Source: Brassica napus
Taxonomy: Eukaryota; Streptophyta; Magnoliopsida; Brassicales; Brassicaceae
Reading direction: 5' to 3'
Assembly: GCF_020379485.1 (NCBI RefSeq)
Contig: NC_063439.1
Span: forward strand, 8,348,466 to 8,412,465
Length of the DNA stretch: 64,000 bases
Below are positions 12,379 through 22,785 of the stretch, one piece after another; the first letter of the stretch is position 1; the number at the start of each line of letters is the position of its first letter. The translations under genes and the position numbers were made by a program. The notes under the pieces are model-generated. The model was not told the DNA's origin. It ran no database searches and saw only the letters and a program-made list of their open reading frames with translations.

Positions 12379-13796
12379 TCCTACTATATAAAAGGAGCTA
12401 TTTTGAGGGCTTCTAAGGTGTGCCACATAGGTAGAAAATTCCTGGCCAATCAATTTACCAGCTCATCTCAGACTGGACAGATATCCATGTCAATTACGAA
12501 GCCCAAACAATTTATTTAAATCCCAGTCAATACTGAAGTCAACCCAATATCCATTTACGGTATATGATACCAAGAAACTAAGAAGCTCATTCTATTTTAT
12601 GAAATTACATGCTTTTGTTTAGTCTTTCGCCACAGTGACCGGAGGCGTGTTAAATCACAAAGCTTCTCACGCATCCTATTATTATGCTATTTCAATTGAG
12701 GTTCTCAGTGTTGTTCTAACTTATATTTAAAAATAAATTTTATTAAATGTTATAGATTTTACTATTATCTTAATAAAATTTAATATAAATTTTATATATA
12801 TTATATCAAATTGTATAAAACTAATAAAAATGATATAAAATTGTATAATTATCAAACATTTGGCCTAAACAATATTTTTAAAATTTTGTAGATATATAAG
12901 AAACTAAATATCATACGATTAGATATTTAGATATTTAAAAATTGCATATTTTTAAAAGCTTTAGTAATACAAATTGTATAATTATATAAAAATAATAATA
13001 TTACTAAATCTGGAATGTTATATATGAATATATATATTTATTTTTTAGATGATGCATAAGATATTACCAACATTAAATAAAATTATCCATCTCATGTTTA
13101 TTTTTTTAATTGTAGAGATGACATGTAGCAAAATGCCCAAAATGACTCTAATACCCTAGATATATAGAAAATATAAAAAATTTGAAATATAATACAATAA
13201 TTATTTGTAGATCCAAACTGGTACGTTTAACTTTATGGGACAAGGAGACGTCTAATTTCAGGGAGTTAAATCGCATATCTACCAGGAAAAACCAAATCAT
13301 AATCATCACAAGTATCATTCTACGGTTACATGAAGGTAATAAACTAAACATAAAGTTTATGTCAAACTAAATGCTTACAAATATTTCACTTTATCAAGGA
13401 AACTATCACTCACAACCACACCTGGATCGCGCTTCTACTTTGACAACGATATTGATATCATATAACGCTTCCAAAAGAAGAATAAATTGCTATCCTAAGC
13501 CTCATAGCAAACGACACCAATCAACTTTTTTTAAATTTACGTTACAGCTTTCTACGTCAATTAAATAGGCACACTCAAATACTATTTTCTCTTACGAATA
13601 TTAAATTCATCAACATAATTTATTATTCAAACTTACTTTAGTTTATAAAAAAAGATGATCACCGCTTCCAATGTCTTCGCATTATAAAAAAACAAAACTT
13701 AACTTGCACTTTCAGAAACTTCAAAACTTCCAATTTTAGTTAAATTGTTCTTTAATTAAACATGTAATCCGCGCGAAGCGCGGACACGGGCTCTAG
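12379..13796 (+). mobile_element. Helitron in intron 2 of the RCC2-like gene
   Basis: Starts TCCTACTATATAAAAGG after A. Ends with the hairpin TCCGCGCGAAGCGCGGA, then CACGGGCTCTAG, followed by T. 1418 bp. Short open frames inside (for example 13371-13568) have no recognisable homology. Confidence 0.8.
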
Positions 13797-14004
13797 TTAC
13801 CATAATATTAACAATTTTATTACTTATTCTATTTTGTTATTTAACTGTTAAAGCTACTAAAATGTCATTAGGTAGCCATAAGACCACTATAACCATAACA
13901 GTCAAAACTTTCTGATTCTCTTCATCTAACCCGTATCAAACTTATCAATGTTAATATAAAATTTATAACATGAACCATATAATATTGTGTAGGTTTAAAT
14001 AATA

Positions 14005-16070
14005 CTAGATTTTGATCCGCACGTCCGTGTGGATATTTTTTTATTTTATAAATATATTTGATGTTATTACAAATGATTTGAATTTATAACTTCCATTTTA
14101 GTGTTATACTTATATATTGTGTAATTCTATAATATTATTGTTTATAATTTTTAATCGGCATTATTAATATATAGTGATTTGTTTAATACATTTTTGTTAT
14201 TATTTTTTATTACTTAGAAATATATTTTGGGAAATTAACAAAAATACAACATTTATAATACCACTTTTATCCTTATTTAAAAATAATTATAATCATATGG
14301 TTAACTAATGAGACTTAGGGTTTAGAGTTGAGGGTGAGGTAGGGTTTTTGGAATGTGGAGTTTATGATTCTAATAAATATATAAATAAATTATTTATTTT
14401 AAAAAAAAAATAGATTCAAAATAATTTTCGAATTTCAATTTTAAAAAAAAAAATTGTAAAAATTTGAATTTAAAAAAGTATAATTTGAATTTTATTTTTA
14501 TTAAATAATTATTTGTTATATATATATATAAAACAATGATATAAGAGTCTTTGCATCTTAGTGAAAAATGTATTTTTAAAAATGTCTCTTTAGTTATGGT
14601 AAAAATAATAATAGTATCAACAATGTGGTAAACACGAAAATTTCTCATATATTTTTGAGTTAGACACAACAAAATAACAATCTGAAATAATCAAATAGAG
14701 AACCTCCTTCAAAATATGTTTTTATTTAGCTTATACATTTTTAATATAATACATTTTTAAAATTTATTTATATTTACATGTTTTTAAAAATATGCTTTAA
14801 TATATATAATTTTAATATTTTACGGGATTTATAAGTAAAAACATTGTTTTGTTTAAATAATGTAGCCTAATTATTTTAGTAAATTTTAAATAATGTAGCC
14901 TAATTATCATGTTACTTTAATAAATTTACTGATATATGAATTTTTGGATGTTATGATATTAAGTTTTCTTTTTTTTTTTTAATAAAGATTTCAACATATT
15001 GTATTACTTTAACTTTTACAACATATATAGTTTTTTTGTGGGGTATTTTAAAAGTTATTATTTATTATCTATGATTTTATCTTTTGTAAATAAAACTTTG
15101 AAAAATTACACAACTATTTTGTCAATAAAACTTTGAAAAATTACACAAATATTTTGAGTATGGAAGATTACATGAATTTTGACTTTGTTTTAGTTACTAC
15201 AATAATACATTAGTTTATAAAAAATATTTGAATTTTTTGTAATATTTTCTAAATTATTTTCAACATATTTTTTATAATGAAAGTAAAAAATAAATCTAGA
15301 GAAATTTTTCTTAGATATACCTTTAGAGTTTAATTTCACAAAAATAGACTCTCAAGTAGAAAAATAACCAAAAGATGTTTTATTGAAGGGTAAATATGCA
15401 TTTATACCCTTAGGGTTAACTAATCTAATATTTAGGGTTTAGATTAAAAGGGTTAGGTTTAGGGAATGAGTTCAAATTAAAAAAAATAAAAATTAAATTA
15501 AAATTTTCAAAATAAAAATGAGCTATTTTGGTCATTTTATTTTTTATAATTAAAACTTGATTTGTCAATAATATTTTAAATAAATTATTAAAATTTCAAG
15601 TTTTCTAATACTATTTTAATGATGACTGATAATTTATTTAAATGAAACAATTTTTTTAAAAATAAAATTGGTTAATTTAACTATTTAATATAATTTTGTC
15701 ATATTTAATTCATAAACCATTTCAGTTTTATATAATACAGAATATAATTATAAAATTTATAAAAAATAGTATATAATTTTCATTTTCTTGTTTTAAAATA
15801 TAATTTTAACCAACACTGATTTATAATAATATTATATTATTGATTACCAAATTAATTGATGTGTTATTTCATAAAAATGTTAAAAAAATTTAGTAAAATT
15901 TTGTTGAATTCTTTCTCAACAGATTTTGTTATAAAAAAAATCAAATTTATAGTTTGTTTATTATTAGTGTAAATAACTAAATGTATCATATTAACTAATT
16001 TTTTAAGTGGTTCTATATACTATAAATTGTTAATAGTAGATAAAAATAAGACATAAATTATTAGATTAGA
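14005..16070 (-). mobile_element. Probable minus-strand Helitron with nested MITE-like units
   Basis: The left edge reads A|CTAGATTTTGATCCGCACG TCCGTGTGGAT, the reverse complement of a Helitron 3' end with its hairpin. The right edge near 16070 (TATTAGATTAGA followed by T) resembles a decayed 5' end. The body contains sequence like the inner 5' region of Helitron 2 (GTAGATAAAAATA). The right boundary is uncertain. Confidence 0.5.
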
Positions 16071-16087
16071 TATATAATTAGTAATAA

Positions 16088-16618
16088 GGTAATTCTCCTA
16101 AATAGACCATTTTCAAGGTTTGATCACAAAAATAGACCACAAAGAAAAAAATGACATAAATGTTTTATTTAATAGGTAAAAAAATCATAATACCCTAGAT
16201 ATATAAAAAATAATTTTTTTTATTTTATGTTTTCATCCTTAGATTATATGTTTTAGATTATAGTTTAAAAAGACCCTAATACACAAGTTTTATATAGTTT
16301 TAGATTATATGTTTTCAAATTCGAATTTTTTATAGTTTTGTTTTCAAATTTTCTTTTTGTAATTCGAAAATACTTTTTGAAACTATTTTAAAAATTTTTA
16401 TTTTAAAATTTTTAATATTTATTTTTTATTTTATAAAATTTTAAATCTGAATCACAAATCTCCACCCCTTAACTTTAAACCCTAAAATTTAAATTAGTTA
16501 ATTTTAGGGGTATAAGTGTATGTTTTCCTCTTTAATGAAATATTTTGGTCATTTTGATCCTTAAAATTTATATTTGTGATATGAATTTTTTTAGTGCTAT
16601 CATAAGGTATTTCCCTTA
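16088..16618. mobile_element. MITE-like element of the GGGAAAT family
   Basis: It begins near GGTAATTCTCCTAAATAGACC and ends AAGGTATTTCCC, flanked by similar TTAGTAATAA and TTAATAATA sequences that could be a 9-10 bp target duplication. The inside has a conserved TTAGTTAATTTTAGGG block. Related copies lie at about 14220-14650, 15297-15600, 21290-21735 and 32314-32829. A long target duplication would point to a Mutator-type origin; this is inference. Confidence 0.4.
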
Positions 16619-16726
16619 ATAATATATGCTTTAATCATAATAATAAATAAATGAAAGATGCCCTTATGTCATATAAGAAACTATTGAAAGTTGCCCCATC
16701 AATTTTTAAGAAAATTGATGTTCTAT

Positions 16727-16979
16727 GACCATCTCCAATGGTTAATTCTATTTTTTACTTTAAAATAGAGTAATTCTAATATAAAATAGAGTTTGAATTT
16801 GTTTTAATAGTATTCTATTTTAAAGTAAAAAATAGAGTGATGAAGAAAAAAAAATAAGTTACTCTATATTTAGAGTAAACTTATTTTTTAATCTATTATA
16901 AAGTGATAAATAAAGTATTATTGGAGCATTTTTAATCTAAACTCTATTTTAGAGTGAAAAATAGAGTAGGGTATGCCCT
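16727..16979. mobile_element. Small MITE with CATCTCC-type terminal repeats
   Basis: Left end GACCATCTCCAATGG and right end AGTAGGGTATGCCCT form imperfect terminal inverted repeats. The inside is made of repeated (A)CTCTATTTTA / TAAAATAGAGT palindromes. A related unit lies at 60217-60435. Confidence 0.5.
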
Positions 16980-17936
16980 AAGAGAAAGTTTATTTTTTTA
17001 CTATAGAGGCAGAGCTCTGTAGATAAGTTATAGTGTACACCAATGAAGAGAAAAGAAAACCTCGTTGCGTCCCCAGGTGTAGCAACGACCTTCAACGTCC
17101 AATGCTACACAATGACACGAAGCTACAAAAGACAAAGACAGGAAAGTACAGTAAAAAGGTGTCAACTATTTTTTACTCAAATTCACAGATAGGAAAATAA
17201 TAACTCAACAGGACGAGAAAGGAAAGATTACCGCAACCAGAGGCGACGAAACGAATGTTTACTCCTACCAGTGGCCTTAAGCGAGTGGGAGAGAGCAAGT
17301 TACCGTCGAGACGTCCAGTGACATCCCAAGAGGTAGCGCCACAGAACAACCACTCACCTCTCCTCCCTTCTCGTCCATGCCCTCTTCCTTCTTCTCCGAC
17401 GAAGAGTTCATCGCTGCCATCAAAAAATGAGAAAACCCTAAAGACAACAAAATCAATAAAGTACAGAAGACAGTCTAAGAAAGAAGCAATATATAGGGAG
17501 AAGATAAAAAAAGTGTTGGGAGAAACAAATCTATACTATACTAAAAGCAATATATAAAGAGCAGAGAACCTGTCCACGTCATCTAAAAAATTCAACAATT
17601 ACAAGTTCCAGTTTTGACATGTCAACTGGATTTACTCAGCAAAATTTTTTGGCGGATCATTCATTTGGGCTAACAAAATATTTAAACGGCCCAAATTAAG
17701 CATATAGCCTTCATGTTTTTATTGATATGCTTTTCCCCTTTCTTCCACGATCTGCATCCCTAATTGACTTCTTTAGACTCTAACCTCTAGATGACGATTC
17801 ATTCACTCTTCAGATATTCCTCCTTCGTTATATATACGATCCGACTTACACGATATTTTTAAGTGTTGATTTTGTCCGCGGAGAGGCTTCTCCGTCACTA
17901 GATGAAACAGATCTGAGCTTTGAGGTTATAGAAAAT

Positions 17937-19333
17937 ATGGCGAGTTCAGAGGTTTCTACGAAAGGAAATCATCGTGGAGGAATAGAGAACTTCTCCGCCG
18001 CTTTCGCCGGCGGCGAGGCGGAGATAACTCAGTCTACCCGCTCTGTGGGGGCTGAGCGTGTTGGTAAGCCTACGTTTCTGACTTTCATTTGTTTGGTTTT
18101 GGTTACAAACTGAGCTGATCTAAGTTTTTTGTTTGCGTAGTCGACCCTGAAGCTGCTCTCTACAAAGAGCTCTGGCATGCTTGTGCTGGTCCTCTCGTGA
18201 CGGTCCCTCGACAAGATGACCGTGTCTTCTACTTCCCTTAGGAACATATTGAGCAGGTGAGATTTCTTTCCTAGACTCCGATTTGCTTGTGATTTTTTTT
18301 TACGTTTGGTTTTAATTTTTTTTGTCGTTTTCTTGATGAGTAGGTGGAAGCATCGAAAAACCAAGATGGCGGAACAGTAGATGCCTCTCTATGATCTTCC
18401 TTCGAAGATCCTTTGTCGAGTCATTAATGTTGATTTAAAGGTAGGCTTCACTTTCGTTTGGTAATACGTTTTTGTTTTTTGTTTTTTGAGTGTTTGAATT
18501 ATAAGCTAACTTTAAGATTTGTCTATGATTTTGCATTAGTGGTGCTTATGCGCAGATTACTCTTTTTCTGGAACCTATTGTAAGTTATATTTTCTTATGT
18601 TCATTTAGTTGGAGCGGAGTATAGGATGATCATATTCTTCGAAAATCTGATATATTAATTTTTTTATCTTCCAGCAAGACGAGAATGCAATTGAGAAAGA
18701 GGCACCTCTTCCTCCGCCCCCCAGGTTCCAAGTGCATTCTTTCTGCAAAACCTTGACTGCTTCGGACACAAGTACGCATGGTGGATTTTCTGTGCTTAGC
18801 CGACATGCTGATGAATGTCTCCCGCCTCTGGTTGGTGCTTTAGTTATATATTGAAAACCAATATTCCTGAATTTTGTTCCAAAATATGCTTTAATTCAAT
18901 GTTTCCCTTTGTTTCTTCTTTCAGGATATGTCACTTCAGCCTCCTACTCAGGAGTTAGTAGCAAAAAAATTGCATGCAAATGAGTGGCGTTTTAGACATA
19001 TTTTCCGAGGTAATGGGAATTTGTATGAGTTGCATTATTCTTTATCTTATTTAATTTTCGTTCCCTTAATCTCTTGCGTCACTAAACCCATACCAGGTCA
19101 ACAACGAAGGCATTTGCTTCAGAGTGGGCGGAGCGTGTTTGTTAGTTCCAAGAGGCTGGTTGCAGGCGATGCATTTATCTCTCTAAGTTTTGTTGGTTTT
19201 TGGTTCATGGTATTCTTGATTTGTATCTATATGTTTAGTTGATCTGTAATATCTGGTTCTTCTGCAGGGGTGAGAATGGGGAATTACGTGTGGGTGTAAG
19301 GCGTGCAATGCGACAACAGGGAAATGCGAGAAG
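17937..19333 (+). pseudogene. AUXIN RESPONSE FACTOR 2 fragment (N-terminus and B3 domain)
   Basis: Plus-strand exons with their introns match the first part of ARF2: MASSEVSTKGNHRGG (17937), [20 protein letters not shown] and [12 protein letters not shown] (from about 18141), CRVINVDLK, the YAQITL remnant, [18 protein letters not shown] and [51 protein letters not shown] and GENGELRVGVRRAMRQQGN (to 19333). ARF2 is a DNA-binding repressor of auxin-response genes. This copy is dead: TAG replaces Gln in FPQGHIEQ (near 18240), and the next exon has a frameshift after VEASKNQ and a further CAG-to-TAG change. The middle and C-terminal regions (including PB1) are absent. Retained introns show a DNA-level copy rather than a retrocopy, as expected of Helitron capture. 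Confidence 0.85.
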
Positions 19334-19399
19334 GTAATGCCTACTCTTCTGAATCCTGTATTTTTTCTTGCTCTGAAACTCCAGTATATTCTCAGTTTA

Positions 19400-19735
19400 T
19401 TTGGTTCCCTATATATACGTGGCAGGAAGGCACACAGGTTACAAAGAGAACAGTTTCCTCTTCTTTGTTTCTTTACCAGGAGCGTTGAGATCATATATGA
19501 TGCAATATTACATATGGTAGCTCAGAAACATTTCCATGAGCTGATCGAGGTAATGAGTTCACCTGCATAGCTGCTAAACCTACCATTTGTCTACTTGCTA
19601 ACCAAAAAGAGTATTAGTCCTATTATATCTGATGTTGTTTAATATATATGCCCCAGATACAATGGTACCTACAGATGATGTGTGAAAAGCAACTAAAGTT
19701 ACAAGATACCAGGAGCTCTTCCTCAATGCCTTAAT
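19400..19735 (+). other. Possible second captured exon pair, unidentified
   Basis: After the last ARF2 exon the sequence no longer matches ARF2, yet it still looks exonic. A segment with EIIYDAILHMVAQKHFHELI ends at a GTAATG donor (about 19549). After a CCCCAG acceptor (about 19658) comes a segment reading roughly YLQMMCEKQLKLQDTRSS. Frame continuity fits, but I do not recognise the source protein. Confidence 0.25.
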
Positions 19736-21249
19736 CAAAGCAATGCAATGGCATGTTTACCGCATCAAAATTTGGTTTCAGGACAAACCGTGAACCAAAC
19801 TGAATCTGCTTTTGTATCAGTGAAACTAAGTCCATTTAACCTTCTTTTCTTTTTCAATTCGAGTACAATTAAGAAAATATTTATCTTGGAAAAATGATTA
19901 CACATAGAATACAGCGAAGAACCTATATATTTTAGATGTTTCTGTACTTAGAGGTGATATAAAGCGCAAAAGTTAGGAATGTGTAAGAGTTTCAATAAGA
20001 GAAAATTTTGTTTAAACAAAGAAAGAGAAGACTACTACAAGAAAACAAAAATAACAAGCCACCACAGATAACCATGAAAGTTTAGTAGAGTAACATATAA
20101 GGTTATTTTCGTTTGGCTATACATGTTACGTGGGAATTAGTTTAGGTGGTTTGTTGCAACTCAGAGATACAATAATGCCAAATGTGTTATAAAAAAAATA
20201 TCGTTTCCTTGCTTTAAAGTCCAGGAACACATAGTGAAGATGATTACAAAAACAACTGAAACTTTATATTTATTATAAATATCAAAATAAGTCATTGTTT
20301 TGTTTAACACATTGTGACATGCATATCTTAACTTATAAATAATATTAGTTTCATTTACTATACTAGGTAATTTTCTCTTTGCATGTACATAATCTAAAAT
20401 AAGCACATACAGTAATTGATTAATATTTTACTTAGTTATAATATTTGTTATTTTGGTTAGACATGTTACTTCCATATAAAGTATCTGTCTGGTTTGGTTA
20501 TTATAGTGTAATGGATTGTATAGACTTTTCTGAGAAAAAAAAATGAACAGCAAATTAAATTACTCTCTTTTAGGGTATTAGTAATCAAAATCAATTTTTG
20601 GTTTCATAATTTCACAAATCCAGTAACTAAAGATCAACGAATTAAATAAAATTAATATATCTACATATTTTTACAATCTTTTTACACTAAATTTTAATCC
20701 ACAATAATAATTTAACTATAGCTATATTCTAAGATATTTTTCTGCTTATAACTAAACAAATAAAATAGTAAATAATAATATTTTCCTAAAATTTCAGTTT
20801 ATTTAACACATACAACTTTATAAAAAAATTTTTATTTAAAGCAATTAATATTTTAATTATATTACTTATTATAATTGTAAAAATTGATTTATAATCGTAA
20901 AATAATATATTATACAAGATTAAATACCATATAAATACAAAAATTAACATGATATAAATAATACATATAGCAAAGAAATATGTGATGTTGAGATTAATAA
21001 CATTTTCTCATAATAATCTAAACATATTTAACAAAAATTATTTCGGATCATAACTACGGATTAACAAATTCTTCATTCATTTCTCATTTGTTCACCATCT
21101 CATACATATTTTAGATAGTAAAAAAATGTGAGTTTTATTCATTTCTATTCAATTTACTATTTATATTTTTTATAATCTAGATGCAATATATTGTAATATA
21201 GATATTACATACAATGTTATTGGTATAAATCCCGGGTAAAATTTCTAGT
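19736..21249. other. AT-rich 3' part of the ARF2-carrying Helitron
   Basis: No coding sequence recognised. AT-rich non-coding DNA typical of Helitron interiors. Confidence 0.4.
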
Positions 21250-22025
21250 ATTATTAAAAGGGGAATGATTAATTGCGGCGTTTTCGGTTACCAAGAATAT
21301 AATATTTCTCTTTTTGTTCTATGTTTCTCGAAAAGGTGATGAAATTACTTTTTTGTTTTTGTTTTGCTAGTGATTTATTATGTGCGGTTTCCGAAGTTAA
21401 TATAAAAACGGTAAATTGTTCACCAATCATAAAGTTATATGAAAAACACATGTTTTGGAAAAGTAAAAAAATAAGAATAATTATATTAAATAGTTATTTT
21501 TAAGTTTTTATCATACTTCGAAAAAAATAGCTTCATTTTATTTTAAAATTTTTAATATTTTTTAATATATTTTAAATTTGAAATTCTGTTTCCAAAACTC
21601 TATCTTTTAACTCTAAATCCTAAGTTTATATTAGTTAATTCTAAGGTTAAAATGAATTTTTACTCTTTAATAAAATTTATTTTCGTCATTTTTCTTTTCT
21701 AAAGGTTTTTTTTTGTGATAAAAATTTAAGAAAAACTATAGAATTTCAATTATTTTTTTATGATTGTCTAAACTAGCTCTAATTTATATCTTAATGCTAT
21801 TTTTAAAAAAAAAATAGAATGAATTGAACCGAAATCTATAGAAAAGCAAGTAACTAAATAAACAAGAAGATACCATTTTCAAGTTCTTGAAAGAAATAAA
21901 TATTTAAAGATTTTCCATTAAGCAAATGGGGACAAAGACATTTTAAAAAGGGTATTAAGAAAATGATTAAGGGGCTCCACCATAAACCCTAGATTAACAC
22001 AAAAAAGGGGGAAAAAAAGTGTTAC

Positions 22026-22423
22026 CAAGGTCAAGAATTTGATTTGACCCAGGTTCTTGTTTCTTCTTTGTATCAACACCGAGAAGCATAGTCCTTAACT
22101 TCCCCGGAGAAAAGCCGCCGCTAGTAACCTAAACACAAAACTCATAGAAGAAAGAAAGAGTTTAATATAGAACTGCTAAAGTAAACAAAGATGAATGAAG
22201 TGCGATTTTGAAAAGGACGTTTTTTTTCCAAGTCCCAAATCAACACGAAAACGACATAATGGAAACGAAATCAAAAAGAGTAGCTGGCAAGTAGAAGAAA
22301 ACACCAAATCTTGCTTTCTGTTTTCCCTAATCTCATGCAAAACCCTATTTCAAGAATCGAGTAAAGCGTGAAACTGAAGCATTTAAAGCTCACCTGGGTC
22401 TTTCCGATTCGCTCGTAATCCAT
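22026..22423 (-). pseudogene. 5' gene fragment encoding MDYERI...GGFSPGKLR, truncated
   Basis: Two minus-strand exons, 22423-22394 and 22128-22026, joined by a GT-AG intron, encode 44 residues beginning MDYERIGKTQ and continuing VTSGGFSPGKLRTMLLGVD. This N-terminus belongs to a small conserved plant family of unknown function that I cannot name with certainty. The second exon ends at a good donor (G|GTAACA), but no further exon appears to the left, where a Helitron edge lies at about 21250. Upstream (22424-22780) is a CT-rich stretch that could be its 5'UTR and promoter. Either a gene cut by transposition or another captured fragment. Confidence 0.5.
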
Positions 22424-22785
22424 CGAAAGGGTAGTAGACTCTACTCAAATCTTGAGAGAGAGACCTCTCAGTCACAAGAGAGTCCTTGGTGATAATGATC
22501 GGGTAAGAAGTGATGGAAAAGAAAATAATATTCTGAAAGATTTGGAAGAGTGCAGTGATGGTAAAAAAAAAAGAGTGCAGTGATGGAGCTTGGAAGCTTG
22601 TGAAAGTACAGAGACTCGTACACTGTATATTGGTTCTTCTTCTCTAACTTTCTCTCTCTCTCTGCTTTTTCTTGTTTTTTAAGCTGACATCGAAAGAAGG
22701 GACATTCACAGTTATTATAGAGAGCCTTTAGTTGAGCAAACTCTACTCTCTCCCGAAAATAAAATAAACTCGGTATTATTGGCAT

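Larger units (their letters stand above)
12145..17060 (-). other. Expanded intron 2 of the RCC2-like gene
   Basis: The other introns of this gene are short, while this one is 4.9 kb. It holds a complete Helitron (12379-13796), a probable minus-strand Helitron (14005-16070), GGGAAATT-ended MITE-like units and a CATCTCC-type MITE (16727-16979). The flanking exon phases still agree. Confidence 0.75.
9679..17420 (-). pseudogene. RCC1-family (RCC2/TD-60-like) gene, long copy, disabled
   Basis: Sixteen minus-strand exons can be followed: 17420-17232, 17122-17061, 12144-12077, 11985-11864, 11788-11665, 11583-11532, 11419-11302, 11196-11166, 11066-11043, 10954-10830, 10743-10662, 10587-10462, 10387-10334, 10246-10173, 10068-10035 and 9959-9679. 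RCC1 blades are clear (CYTWGRNEKGQLGHGD, GLPQYGQLGHG, WGFGGYGRLGHREQKDEW), and the order matches metazoan RCC2/TD-60; the tail is basic and ends GRRGRPRKS. Three defects are visible. The ATG at 17420 (MAAMNSSSEKKEEG) is out of frame with GEWLFCGATSWD. Codon TAA at 11395-11393 sits before LAYEAQPRPK. Exon 14 carries one extra base (CGTCCTTGAG against CGTCTTGAG in the duplicate), leading to TGA. Intron 10 starts with GC rather than GT. Family members are beta-propeller regulators of small GTPases or chromatin. From position it should correspond to At1g19880. Confidence 0.85.
17530..21249 (+). mobile_element. Probable Helitron carrying an ARF2 gene fragment
   Basis: The 5' end TCTATACTATACTAAAAGC follows A at 17529 and resembles the other Helitron starts here. 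The 3' end is placed at ATCCCGGGTAAAATTTCTAG before T at 21250; it has only a CCCGGG palindrome rather than a proper hairpin, so the right edge is less sure. Another 5'-end-like sequence (TCTAGTATTATTAAAAGG) overlaps that edge, as if a second element were joined head to tail. It lies about 110 bp upstream of the RCC2-like start codon. Confidence 0.55.

Noticed and set aside
13371..13568. 65-codon frame inside the intron Helitron
   Set aside because: No homology and no codon bias; consistent with chance.
18029..18364. Minus-strand frame over the ARF2 piece
   Set aside because: It is antisense to recognised ARF2 exons and spans their introns.
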